From positions 1 to 50,879 of the forward strand of contig JAIQET010000042.1 of the NCBI GenBank assembly GCA_020073645.1: DNA of 50,879 nucleotides, written 5' to 3'. Every line of letters starts with the position of its first letter. The stretch's first letter is position 1. Positions 42,923 through 50,879 of this stretch are shown piece after piece. The notes under the pieces were generated by a model that was not told where the DNA came from, ran no database searches, and worked only from the letters and a program-made list of their open reading frames with translations. Both the position numbers and the translations under genes were made by a program. Source of the stretch: Terriglobia bacterium (lineage in GTDB: Bacteria > Acidobacteriota > Terriglobia > Terriglobales > Acidobacteriaceae).

Positions 42923-43162
42923 TCAGGCTGCTTTCTTTTGCTGTCTTACCTTCGCCCAGCGCGCCCTCTGCGCCGCAGCGATTCGCTGACGCGCCGCGAC
43001 CGACAACCGGGGCCGGCGGCGAATGCCTCCCACCCTGGTGCCATTGCCTCGCATCACTAAGCCTTTGAGCGCGCCAATGGCACCCTCCAGGCGGCGGAGT
43101 TCCTGCTGCATTCGCTTTCTTTCCTGCTGCAAACCTACCAATACGTGTGAAAGATTTGACAT
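42923..43162 (-). CDS. small basic coiled-coil protein, possibly DNA-binding
   Basis: 79 residues. The N-terminal half is a coiled coil (LQQERKRMQQELRRLEGAIG); the C-terminal half is Arg/Lys-rich with the motif RLSVAARQRIAAAQRARWAK. I recall that motif in many short acidobacterial proteins and at the ends of histone-like/H-NS-like regulators. The SD is a purine-rich GAGGGGG. It has its own terminator. A nucleoid or RNA-binding role is plausible but unproved. Confidence 0.7.
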   Translation of the reverse strand: MSNLSHVLVGLQQERKRMQQELRRLEGAIGALKGLVMRGNGTRVGGIRRRPRLSVAARQRIAAAQRARWAKVRQQKKAA

Positions 43163-43480
43163 GTATCCCCCTCGGCTAGTGATTGTAACAAGGAGACAGC
43201 GATTTTAGTACCCACTTAGCTGCCCTCGCCGGCAAGCGGCTTCCGAGGTGGTTGGTATTACTTTGTTGTCACTAATTGCTGGCTGACCAGGCTGGAAGAG
43301 ATCAGAAGGTGGACTATGGCAGGCCCCGGAATTCAGAACGCTCCGATACTAACGACCCAGCGATTGTTCTGCTTCGCAAACTTGAATTGGACTTTGCCGG
43401 TAGTGTTGGCAGAGGTTGGTTTCGAGCGAGCGCGCCACCAGGGTGGTGGCGTGCCAAGCGCAACCTCGTTTATCCCCGAA
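43163..43480. other. 318-bp region without a convincing gene
   Basis: Between the small basic protein and the GlcG-type gene. It contains one perfect hairpin CGCCACCA-ggg-TGGTGGCG (43433-43451), 30 bases beyond the GlcG gene stop on the minus strand and without a T tract. It may be a weak terminator or an mRNA 3' protector. Short frames here lack ribosome sites and recognisable sequence. Confidence 0.55.
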
Positions 43481-45091
43481 TTACTTGGTGGGATCGCGCG
43501 GGAACTTCAAATATGGCAGCCGCACGCCGTCGATAAATACCTGGTCGGCGCGGATGGCGGTGGGAGCCTCAAAGCCCGCCGACCCGCCGTTGGTGACAAA
43601 ATCATCCTGTTCGACGCCATCGCCGCTGACCCCGAGTCCGCCCACGATCACACCGTTACGGTAGAGCGGCACGGCGCCAGGAAAGAAAACAATTCCGCTC
43701 TGGTTCTGCGGATTCGATTTATCCGACCCTTGCGTACACGGGAACGTGGTGTCTTGCTTGTACAGATCAAAGAACGGCCCGGGCCCGCTGCCATCAATGC
43801 CAGGCGGAAAAAACGGTTGGGCGCCAAAACTGATGGTGCGATTGGTGACTGCCGTCCCAGACGGTACGCCCGGCAGATCCACTGGCGCGGGAGGAGTGCT
43901 GTAGTAGATCACGTTTCTCGACTTGGCGACCGCTACGTCAATGCTGAAGATGGTGGCGTCGGGCATGCGATTCAGAGCGAGAAGGGTGCCGTTCGTATCG
44001 GAGACGGCGATCACCATGCGTGTCCGCGAACCGAGCGGAAGGCGAATAACGGCACGCGTAACATTAGCCGTCGCAAGTGCGTTGGCCACGATACTGGAAA
44101 CCTCAGCCTGCGTCAGCCCACCAACCGGGCCAGCCTGGGCCGCCACCAGGTATCCCTCGGGCGCGAGGGGCAAGTCGCCGTTCGGCCCCATGTTGTAGCT
44201 TCCCCTGAAGCTGCCAGCAGCAATGCCCGCAGGCGCGCTCGTCTGATTCACGAAGGGCAGCGCGATGCCGTCGATGAAAACCACCCCAGGCGGTGCCACA
44301 GACAGGCCAATGCCATCGCTTCCTCCCGCCAGCGAACCTACGAAGGCAGCGTATTCGGCAACATCCATCGAGGCGGACGTCGTGCCGGCCACCACGCCGA
44401 CTCCCCCGACGAGGGTTCCGTTCTTGAAGATGGGCACTCCCCCGGGGTTCACCGACAGCGGATCGCTGTCGTTGAAGTCGGCCTTGCCGGTGATAATCCC
44501 CAGCCCCGGGCTGGTGCCATTAATCAGGGTCGAAGGTGGAATCTCTTGTCCGGTAATAAAGGTGGTGTTGAACGAACAACCGCGGTTTGTATTCTCGATA
44601 CCGTAAAGCGCGGCATTCGGGGTAAAGGAAACTCCCGGCGGGAAATGGATTCCGCTGATGAACCGCACTGTGCGCGAAGACAGTGGTGCCTGGCTGTTGC
44701 TGAAGAAAGAAGCGGTACGCGCCAGGGCGACGGCCAGCTCCTGTGAGTCGGGCGTGGTCCCAAAATTGCCCAGCCCAGTGTCGGGGGTGCAGGGGGCACC
44801 CATGGTTGCTGGAGGATCAGTGCAGAAGATCGCGAGGATCCTGCCCACGCGGTCGGTGACCGCCACCACGATGGGCACGTTCACAGACTGCACAGCGGCA
44901 TTCACCACTGCGTCCACATCCGCAGTGCTGAGAGGACTTGGCGGTATGGCTGGCGGATCGGCGCTCGCGCTGGCCGCTCCACCCCCACCGCAGGAAGTGA
45001 ACAACAGAGCGAGAGCGACGCCAAGCACAGCGACTGCGAGTACAGCCAGCAGGAAGTTGCCGGGCCGATGCGTGCTGGAGTCCATCTTCAT
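43481..45091 (-). CDS. lipoprotein with two GlcG/HbpS-type domains
   Basis: From ATG 45091 it has 536 residues. A hydrophobic N-terminus ends in LLFTSC34GGGG, a probable lipobox, so the protein should be anchored to a membrane. Two tandem copies of the GlcG/HbpS (DUF336) fold follow: about 55-290 (VNVPIVVAVTDRVGRILAIF ... PIFKNGTLVGGVGVV) and about 325-535 (RTRMVIAVSDTNGTLLALN ... PLYRNGVIVGGLGVSGDG). Inserts between motifs make each unit larger than the usual 140 residues. HbpS binds heme in Streptomyces; ligand here unknown. Rich in Ser/Thr/Pro after the lipobox, as for surface proteins. Confidence 0.82.
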   Translation of the reverse strand: MKMDSSTHRPGNFLLAVLAVAVLGVALALLFTSCGGGGAASASADPPAIPPSPLSTADVDAVVNAAVQSVNVPIVVAVTDRVGRILAIFCTDPPATMGAPCTPDTGLGNFGTTPDSQELAVALARTASFFSNSQAPLSSRTVRFISGIHFPPGVSFTPNAALYGIENTNRGCSFNTTFITGQEIPPSTLINGTSPGLGIITGKADFNDSDPLSVNPGGVPIFKNGTLVGGVGVVAGTTSASMDVAEYAAFVGSLAGGSDGIGLSVAPPGVVFIDGIALPFVNQTSAPAGIAAGSFRGSYNMGPNGDLPLAPEGYLVAAQAGPVGGLTQAEVSSIVANALATANVTRAVIRLPLGSRTRMVIAVSDTNGTLLALNRMPDATIFSIDVAVAKSRNVIYYSTPPAPVDLPGVPSGTAVTNRTISFGAQPFFPPGIDGSGPGPFFDLYKQDTTFPCTQGSDKSNPQNQSGIVFFPGAVPLYRNGVIVGGLGVSGDGVEQDDFVTNGGSAGFEAPTAIRADQVFIDGVRLPYLKFPRDPTK

Positions 45092-45186
45092 GAGCAAAAC
45101 CCCGGGTGCCGCGCTTGCCTTCCACCGTCAGCGGTTCCCCGGCCTACCCCCGCGGGATTCCCCGGATCAAGAACGCTCTGCAATCC

Positions 45187-45210
45187 GAATTGGATTGAAC
45201 GATCCAATTC
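45187..45210. promoter_or_regulatory. perfect 9-bp inverted repeat, operator-like
   Basis: GAATTGGAT-tgaacg-ATCCAATTC, about 100 bases upstream of the GlcG-type lipoprotein start and downstream of zwf. No T tract on either strand, so an operator is more likely than a terminator. Confidence 0.5.
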
Positions 45211-45261
45211 ACTTCGCCAGGGCGATGATTCGAGAGAGTCTGCATCCACCGAAATGCGCTG

Positions 45262-46863
45262 TCAAGCCGTGTGCAATCCGGCGTTGCGCGAATCATGGGC
45301 CGCTGGCGACATCGACCGCACCGGGTCTGAGCCATTCACCCGCCAGTGGCGGCCATCCCGTTCCAGCAACTCGTCCGCTTCCCTGGGTCCCCAGGTGCCT
45401 GCGGGATAATTGGGGAAATTGCGCGGGCGTAGCGCCTTCCACACATCCAGAATCGGAGTCACCACGCTCCAGCCGGCCTCCACCATGTCGGCGCGTTGAA
45501 ACAGTGTGGCATCGCCGATCATGCAATCGTGCAGCAGTCGCTCGTAGCCGGTAGCGGACGTGGTCCCGAAGTAGTCCGAGTACGCGAAGTTCATGTTGAC
45601 CGCGCCCAGGCGCATGATGGGACCGGGAATCTTGGCGCCAAAGCTCAGCGAAATGCCTTCCTCGGGCTGGATATGCAGCACCATCAGGTTGGGTGTGAGC
45701 CGTTCCACCGGGGTGTCGCGGAACAGGATAAACGGCGCCCGCCGGAATTGGATGGCGACTTCGGTGTGCCGTTGCGGCAAGCGCTTGCCCGTCCGCAGAT
45801 AGAAGGGCACGTCTGCCCAGCGCCAGTTGTCGATCTGCAGCCGCATGGCCACAAAGGTTTCCGTTGACGAGTCCGGGTTCACGCTCGACTCTGAGCGGTA
45901 AGCCGCCATGCGCTTGGTAGGATCGTGGCCTTCACCATACTGACCGCGCACCGCCCGGGTGAGCACATCTTCCGAACTCAGCGGCTGAATGGCGTGCAGG
46001 ATTTTGGCCTGCTCGTCGCGCACCGCATCCGCCTGGAACGAAATCGGTGGCTCCATCGCCGTCAGCGTGATCAGTTGGAAGATGTGGTTCGGCACCATGT
46101 CGCGCAGGGTGCCGGCCTCCTCATAGTAGCCGCCGCGGTTTTCTACCCCGACTGTCTCAGCCACCGTGATCTGCACGTGATCAATGTAGCGCCGGTTCCA
46201 GATCGGCTCGAAAATCCCGTTGGCAAAGCGGAACGCCAAAATGTTCTGGACCGTTTCTTTTCCCAGGTAGTGATCAATGCGGTATATCTGGCTTTCCTTG
46301 ACCACTTCCATCAACTGGCGGTTCAGCGTCTTCGCGGTTTCCAGATCGCGGCCAAACGGTTTCTCCACAATCACGCGCCGCCACACATCCTTCGACTCCG
46401 TCATCAACCCCGCGGTGCCCAGTTGCTGCACGATGGGAGCAAAGAAGATCGGCGAAGTCGCCATGTAGTAGAAGTAATTCCCCTGCGTCCCGTGGTCTTT
46501 GTCCACCTGCTGCAACAGTTGCGAGAGCTGCTGGTACGCTTTGGGATCGCTAAATTCGCCCGGCATGTAGTAGAGGCGCCGGGTAAACCATTCCGTCAGG
46601 TCGCTACTCAGCGCGCCGGTGGCGAACTCCTTGATGTCCTTGGTGAATTTCTCGCGGAACTGCTCGGTGCTCATCTGCTCGCGGGCCAGGCCCACCACCG
46701 CGAATTCGCGCGACAGCAGGTTGCCTGCCGCCAGGTTGTAGAGCGCCGGGATCAGCTTGCGGCGGGTCAGGTCGCCGCCCGCACCGAAGATAACCATGAC
46801 ACAAGGGTCGCCCGGTCTGCCCACTTGCGGCTCTGCCATTTCGGTCATTGCTGAAACTGTCAT
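45262..46863 (-). CDS. zwf: glucose-6-phosphate 1-dehydrogenase
   Basis: Oxidises glucose-6-phosphate to 6-phosphogluconolactone with NADP+. It has 533 residues from ATG 46863 (AGGAGAG upstream), slightly above the usual 490-510. The coenzyme motif [20 protein letters not shown] departs from the common GAxGDLAxRKL only at G. The active-site RIDHYLGKE is intact, and later FAYSDYF and [10 protein letters not shown] regions are present. The C-terminal tail after LLERDGRHW is extra (about 20 residues). Last of the tal-pgi/gnd/zwf set. Confidence 0.95.
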   Translation of the reverse strand: MTVSAMTEMAEPQVGRPGDPCVMVIFGAGGDLTRRKLIPALYNLAAGNLLSREFAVVGLAREQMSTEQFREKFTKDIKEFATGALSSDLTEWFTRRLYYMPGEFSDPKAYQQLSQLLQQVDKDHGTQGNYFYYMATSPIFFAPIVQQLGTAGLMTESKDVWRRVIVEKPFGRDLETAKTLNRQLMEVVKESQIYRIDHYLGKETVQNILAFRFANGIFEPIWNRRYIDHVQITVAETVGVENRGGYYEEAGTLRDMVPNHIFQLITLTAMEPPISFQADAVRDEQAKILHAIQPLSSEDVLTRAVRGQYGEGHDPTKRMAAYRSESSVNPDSSTETFVAMRLQIDNWRWADVPFYLRTGKRLPQRHTEVAIQFRRAPFILFRDTPVERLTPNLMVLHIQPEEGISLSFGAKIPGPIMRLGAVNMNFAYSDYFGTTSATGYERLLHDCMIGDATLFQRADMVEAGWSVVTPILDVWKALRPRNFPNYPAGTWGPREADELLERDGRHWRVNGSDPVRSMSPAAHDSRNAGLHTA

Positions 46864-46881
46864 GGCCAACTCTCTCCTGTC

Positions 46882-46930
46882 GTAGCGTCGCCGTCTCGCC
46901 GGCCGTGGCGGGGGCGTCCCGCCCCCGCAG
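46882..46930. repeat. GTAGCGTCGCCG/GGGGGCG REP-type element, gnd-zwf gap
   Basis: GTAGCGTCGCCGTCTCGCCG followed by GCCGTGGCGGGGGCGTCCCG and CCCCCGC. It is a diverged copy of the 18332 element with both hairpins. It lies between gnd and zwf, so the two genes are probably still cotranscribed through it or partly uncoupled by it. Confidence 0.75.
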
Positions 46931-46947
46931 CTCGCTCCACTCAGCTC

Positions 46948-47937
46948 TTAGTCCGCGGCGTGGGACTTGGGTTCGACGTGGCCACCGAACTTCTGCCGCA
47001 TCGCCGACAGCACTTTCTCCGCGAAGGTATGCTGCTGGCGCGAGCGGAACCGGGTATAAAGCGCCGCTGACAGCACCTCTGACGGCACTGCCTCTTCGAT
47101 GGCTGCCATGATGGTCCAACGGCCTTCGCCCGAGTCCGCGACCACACCGGTGTAGTTGGAGAGCGTCGGGTTCTCCACCAGGGCCATCGCCGTCAGATCC
47201 AGCAGCCAGGAACCGACCACGCTGCCACGACGCCACACTTCGGCGATGTCGGCGACGTTGAGGTTGTAGCGATGCTCCTCCGGCACCTGCGTCGAGTTCG
47301 CATTCTGGAAGATGTCGAACCCCTCGGCGTAGGCCTGCATCAGCCCATATTCAATTCCGTTGTGCACCATCTTGACGAAGTGCCCCGCGCCCGAGGGACC
47401 GCAGTAGAGATAACCATCCTCCGAGGTGCCGGACATCTTCTCCCGGCCCGGCGTGCGCTCGACATCCCCCCGGCCCGGCGCCAGCGTCTTGAAAATCGGG
47501 TCCAGGTGCTTCACCGCCGCCTCCGGCCCGCCGATCATCATGCAGTACCCGCGGTCGATTCCCCAGATTCCGCCGCTGGTTCCCACGTCCACGTAGCTGA
47601 TGCCTTTCTTCTGCAGGATCTTCGAGCGGCGCACGTCATCCTTGAAATAGGAATTGCCGCCGTCGATGATGATGTCGCCGCTGCTCATTTTTTCCGCCAG
47701 CCCCAGGACCGTCTTCTCGGTCGCGTCTCCGGCAGGAACCATCACCCACGCGGCCCGCGGCGGCTTCAGTTTGCTCACGAAATCGTCCAGCGACGACGAT
47801 CCGGCCGCGCCCTCGCCCACCAGCTGCTTCACGTTGTCGGCGCTAAGATCGGAAACCACCAGTTGATGTTTCCCACGCATCAGGCGACGAGTCATATTCG
47901 CGCCCATTCTGCCCAATCCCACCATTCCCATTTGCAT
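46948..47937 (-). CDS. gnd: 6-phosphogluconate dehydrogenase (decarboxylating), short type
   Basis: Converts 6-phosphogluconate to ribulose-5-phosphate, CO2 and NAD(P)H. The 329-residue product is the short YqeC/GndA-type enzyme, not the 470-residue form. The start [20 protein letters not shown] has the coenzyme fingerprint GLGRMG; substrate motifs are [10 protein letters not shown] and [19 protein letters not shown]. It lies between tal-pgi and zwf. No 6-phosphogluconolactonase gene is seen in the window. Confidence 0.94.
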   Translation of the reverse strand: MQMGMVGLGRMGANMTRRLMRGKHQLVVSDLSADNVKQLVGEGAAGSSSLDDFVSKLKPPRAAWVMVPAGDATEKTVLGLAEKMSSGDIIIDGGNSYFKDDVRRSKILQKKGISYVDVGTSGGIWGIDRGYCMMIGGPEAAVKHLDPIFKTLAPGRGDVERTPGREKMSGTSEDGYLYCGPSGAGHFVKMVHNGIEYGLMQAYAEGFDIFQNANSTQVPEEHRYNLNVADIAEVWRRGSVVGSWLLDLTAMALVENPTLSNYTGVVADSGEGRWTIMAAIEEAVPSEVLSAALYTRFRSRQQHTFAEKVLSAMRQKFGGHVEPKSHAAD

Positions 47938-47976
47938 AGTTCCGCTCCTGTCTCAAAATTTGTAGCGCGGTTAACC

Positions 47977-50865
47977 TCAGGCCAAGGCCTGCTTGATGAC
48001 CGCATACAATTTCGCCAGGCCGGCGGCCACATCCGGCCCAAGGTGGACACGCAACGCGCGCCGGTTCCGCTCCGCCAGCACCTGGAAATCACCACGCGCT
48101 TGCGCCGCCTTTACGATTCCGAAGGTGTATTTCTGTCCGGGGACCGGGAGATCCGCAGCGTCGTCGCACGTGACCTGCAGGAACACGCCGGAGTTCGGCC
48201 CGCCCTTGTAGGCCTGGCCGGTTGAATGCAGGAACCGCGGGCCAAAGCCCAGGCAGGTGGCCACGCGGCTCTTGTCGCGCACCGCATGGCGGATGGCCTG
48301 CAACTGCTTCTCGTGCGCCTCATTCATCTGCACGTAGGCCAGCAGTGCGAAGTAATCGCCCGCCGAGAGCCGGCTGAGATGCGCCCGTAGATAACCCAGC
48401 AAGGTTTGATCTTTCCCCACCGCCTGCGCCAGCGCCGCAGCGTTGCGCTCGTCGGTGAAGAGTTTGATCCCGTCTCCCTGCCAGATCGGCTGCTCCGAGG
48501 GCAGGCTGCCCGTCTTCTCATACGCGCTGGTCAGGTTGCGGGTGGCGATCTTGCTGGCTTCCACGTCCGGCTGGTTAAAGGCATTAATGCCGATAATCGA
48601 GCCCGCCACCGCCGTGGCGATTTCCCAGCGGAAGAATTCCTGGCCCAGGTCGTAGATACCGGCCAGCGAGATCCGCACCACGGGATGTCCAGCCTTCTCC
48701 AGGGCACTGACTTTGGCATCTTGCCCAGCGTCCGCGCCACCTTCGAGGCGGAGGTAGGCGAACACGCGGTCCTTGCCATAGACCTCCGGCGGTCCCAGTT
48801 CCTCGCGATCCACCGGAATGAGCCCTTTCCCGTCCTTCCCCGTGGATTCCGCCATCAGTTGTTCCAGCCACGCCCCCAGGTCGTTGATCGCCGGAGAAGC
48901 GATGATGGTGACTTTGTCCCTGCCCCGCCTCGCGGCCACGCCCAGAATCGTGCCCAGTACCAGGCCTGGATTCTCTTCCAGCGGAACGCACGAAGCGCAA
49001 GCGTGGACCATCTCTTCGGTGCGGTCCAGGAAGCGATGCATGTCAATTCCCATGACCGCGGCCGGAACCAGGCCGAAATTCGACAGCGCCGAGTAACGCC
49101 CTCCGATGCTGGGCAGCCCGAAAAAGATGTGCCGGAAATTGTCCGCTTCGGCCACATGCTGCATCTTCGAACCGGGGTCGGTGACCGCGACAAAGTGCGC
49201 GCCCGCCTTGTCTGCTCCTACCACTTGCTTGGCGCGCTCCAGGAAATACTGCTTGAAGATGTTCGGTTCCAGCGTGCTGCCGGACTTGCTGGAAACAATG
49301 AAAAGCGTCTTGGCAAAATCCACCTTGTTCTCGAAGGCCTTGACTTGCGCCGGATCGGTGGAGTCGAGCACGTGAAACTCCGGGTAGCCGTTCTGCCTGC
49401 CGAAGGTGATCTTCAGAACTTCCGGGCACAGGCTGGAACCACCCATTCCCAGCAGCAGCGCATGGGTAAAGCCTCCAGCCTTGGCTTCTTTGCCCATGTC
49501 GATCAGGGACTGGATGTGCGCCAGTTGGTCGTCGGTGATGCCGAGCCAGCCCAGCCAGTTGGCTTCGTCGGAGTTGGTCCACAGCGAGGCATCGTGTTGC
49601 CACAGGCGGCGCATCTTGCCGCCGGTGCGCCACTCATCGATCGAGGCGGTGGTCGCCGCAGTCAATTCCGCAGGCAAAGTGAACGTCTGATGGTTCACCT
49701 TGGCCACCAACTGCAGGTGGCTCGGCCGGTCTACGGCCTTCAGCAGCTTGTCAAAAGCGTCGGCGAAAAGTTTCAACCCTTCTTCCAGCAGTTTGTCGGT
49801 AGCCGCCTGCATCGAAATACCCAACTCACCGAGAGTCTGCATGGTATCGCTGGCAGCTTCGACGTCTTCCTCCAGGCTGGGCCGCAGGTTGCCGTGCTCG
49901 CGAAACGCGGAGAAGGTTGCCGGCGGTATGGTGTTGACGGTGTCCTTCCCGATCAACTCCTCCACGTAGATCACATCGCGGTAATGCGGGTTCTTGGTGC
50001 TGGTGCTCGCCCACAGCACGCGCTGTGTCTGGGCGCCCTGGCCGGCGAGTTTTTGCCAGCGGCCGCCGGAAAAAATCTGCTTGTAGCGCTGGTAGGTCAA
50101 TTTCGCGTTGGCGATGGCGACCTTTCCCGTCGTGCTTCGCAGCAGGGCGCGTTCACCGGGAGTCTTTGCGGTCTTCAGGTTCGCCGTCAGCATGGCATCG
50201 ATCAAGGTGTCGATACGGCTGATGAAGAAGCTGGCCACACTGGCGATTCCGCTGATGTTCCCGCCTTGCCCCGCCCGCTTTTCCAGGCCGGCAATGTAAG
50301 CCTCGGCCACGCGCTCGTAGGCCACCTGGGAAAACAGCAGCGTCACGTTGACGTTGATCCCTTCGCTGATCAGTTGCTCCACCGCGGGAATGCCCTCTGT
50401 CGTAGCGGGCACTTTGATCATCAGGTTTTCCCGTCCCGCCGCCTTCCACAGCCGATGGGCCTCCTCAATCGTTCCGCGCGTATCGCGGGCCAGATAGGGC
50501 GACACTTCCAGGCTCACGTAGCCATCGCGCTTCTTGCTGCCCTGGTAGACCGGCTTGAGCAGGTCGGCCGTGTCCTGAATGTCGCGGATCGCCAGTTGCT
50601 CGTAGCGCGCTTTGGCATCCAGGTCGGAGTTCTTCTCCAGTTCGGTGAGGAAATCCCCATAGTCGGTGCTGCCGGTGATGGCCTTCTCAAAGATCGAAGG
50701 GTTCGAGGTCACGCCCCGCAGCCCATCCTCGTCCAGCAAGTGCTGTAACTCGCCGCTGGTAATCAGGCTGCGCCGGATGTAGTCCAGCCACACCGACTGG
50801 CCGTAGCGCAGGAGTTCCTTCAGTGGATTGCTTTTCGGTTCGATTTCGACCGCTAGCGCTGACAT
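47977..50865 (-). CDS. tal-pgi: bifunctional transaldolase/glucose-6-phosphate isomerase
   Basis: A 962-residue fusion. Residues 1-375 are transaldolase (GVTSNPSIFEKAI near 51-63; Schiff-base K151 in NLMIKVPATTEG). From about 400 on comes glucose-6-phosphate isomerase (GMGGSSLCPE, SKSGSTLEPN, SNFGLVPAAVMGID). Tal-Pgi fusions are known in several phyla, where they link pentose phosphate output to fructose/glucose-6-phosphate recycling. ATG at 50865 has TGGAG upstream and the gene is complete within 15 bases of the window end. Downstream gnd and zwf complete a cyclic oxidative pathway set. Confidence 0.95.
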   Translation of the reverse strand: MSALAVEIEPKSNPLKELLRYGQSVWLDYIRRSLITSGELQHLLDEDGLRGVTSNPSIFEKAITGSTDYGDFLTELEKNSDLDAKARYEQLAIRDIQDTADLLKPVYQGSKKRDGYVSLEVSPYLARDTRGTIEEAHRLWKAAGRENLMIKVPATTEGIPAVEQLISEGINVNVTLLFSQVAYERVAEAYIAGLEKRAGQGGNISGIASVASFFISRIDTLIDAMLTANLKTAKTPGERALLRSTTGKVAIANAKLTYQRYKQIFSGGRWQKLAGQGAQTQRVLWASTSTKNPHYRDVIYVEELIGKDTVNTIPPATFSAFREHGNLRPSLEEDVEAASDTMQTLGELGISMQAATDKLLEEGLKLFADAFDKLLKAVDRPSHLQLVAKVNHQTFTLPAELTAATTASIDEWRTGGKMRRLWQHDASLWTNSDEANWLGWLGITDDQLAHIQSLIDMGKEAKAGGFTHALLLGMGGSSLCPEVLKITFGRQNGYPEFHVLDSTDPAQVKAFENKVDFAKTLFIVSSKSGSTLEPNIFKQYFLERAKQVVGADKAGAHFVAVTDPGSKMQHVAEADNFRHIFFGLPSIGGRYSALSNFGLVPAAVMGIDMHRFLDRTEEMVHACASCVPLEENPGLVLGTILGVAARRGRDKVTIIASPAINDLGAWLEQLMAESTGKDGKGLIPVDREELGPPEVYGKDRVFAYLRLEGGADAGQDAKVSALEKAGHPVVRISLAGIYDLGQEFFRWEIATAVAGSIIGINAFNQPDVEASKIATRNLTSAYEKTGSLPSEQPIWQGDGIKLFTDERNAAALAQAVGKDQTLLGYLRAHLSRLSAGDYFALLAYVQMNEAHEKQLQAIRHAVRDKSRVATCLGFGPRFLHSTGQAYKGGPNSGVFLQVTCDDAADLPVPGQKYTFGIVKAAQARGDFQVLAERNRRALRVHLGPDVAAGLAKLYAVIKQALA

Positions 50866-50879
50866 ATTTTTTCTCCAGA

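Noticed and set aside
43316..44746. A 476-codon plus-strand frame across the GlcG-type gene
   Set aside because: Arg/His/Gly-rich composition without family resemblance; the minus strand carries the coherent tandem GlcG domains.
48406..50748. A 780-codon open frame on the plus strand opposite tal-pgi
   Set aside because: It is the antisense shadow of a clearly conserved gene in GC-rich DNA, with no recognisable protein sequence or ribosome site.

Overview
The window looks like chromosomal DNA of an Acidobacteriota member, probably of the Terriglobia (Koribacter/Sulfotelmatobacter-like) lineage. This rests on high GC content, the gene repertoire (succinylase lysine genes, tandem GlcG protein, TPR-tailed Ser/Thr kinase, DUF2252, fused tal-pgi) and the many short hairpin repeat families in intergenic gaps that are typical of those genomes. 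No rRNA, tRNA, CRISPR array, prophage or transposase gene was seen. The phylum assignment is inference from protein style and repeats, not from a marker gene.

Layout. 1-8.5 kb: a truncated hypothetical gene, an AI-2E family permease, galT, then asd-lysC-dapB-dapA-dapD, five steps of lysine/diaminopimelate synthesis. dapA carries an unusual Cys-containing C-terminal domain, and each gap of this set holds a different repeat family. 8.6-21 kb: housekeeping genes (HAD phosphatase, EcsC-like protein, RNase J, threonine dehydratase, a pair of M16 peptidases, an SH3/TPR-type secreted protein, uppP, ftsK). 21-28 kb: an outer-membrane beta-barrel gene with a structured leader, a small c-type cytochrome, and a tightly coupled five-gene operon. 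That operon encodes a HybA-like four-cluster Fe-S protein, a HybB/NrfD quinol-site membrane protein, a histidine kinase with two c-heme-like motifs, an NtrC-type sigma-54 activator and an archaemetzincin. 28-31 kb: a small beta-rich protein and a Ser/Thr kinase with TPR tail.

31-39 kb: a minus-strand arginine/citrulline/ornithine module with a cyclic-2,3-diphosphoglycerate-synthetase-like GTPase, an ornithine carbamoyltransferase::carbamate kinase chimaera, pyrB, ornithine aminotransferase and a DDAH/arginine-dihydrolase-like enzyme, interrupted by a nucleotidyltransferase two-gene unit. The chimaera lacks the kinase GGNA loop. 39-43 kb: two uncharacterised Cys/His small proteins behind a structured leader with an intrinsic terminator, DUF2252, a ferredoxin, an RsbRD-like regulator and a small basic protein. 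43-51 kb: a tandem-GlcG lipoprotein, then tal-pgi, gnd and zwf (pentose phosphate pathway).

A possible connecting theme is redox control. CRP/FNR-type palindromes (GTGA-N6-TCAC or close variants) lie upstream of the cytochrome c gene, the arginine operon (two sites 22 bp apart) and the ferredoxin/RsbRD divergent region (one perfect site and a second). The least explained items are the heme-sensor/Fe-S/NrfD/archaemetzincin operon, the fused carbamoyltransferase-kinase, the DapA extension and three structured leader regions.
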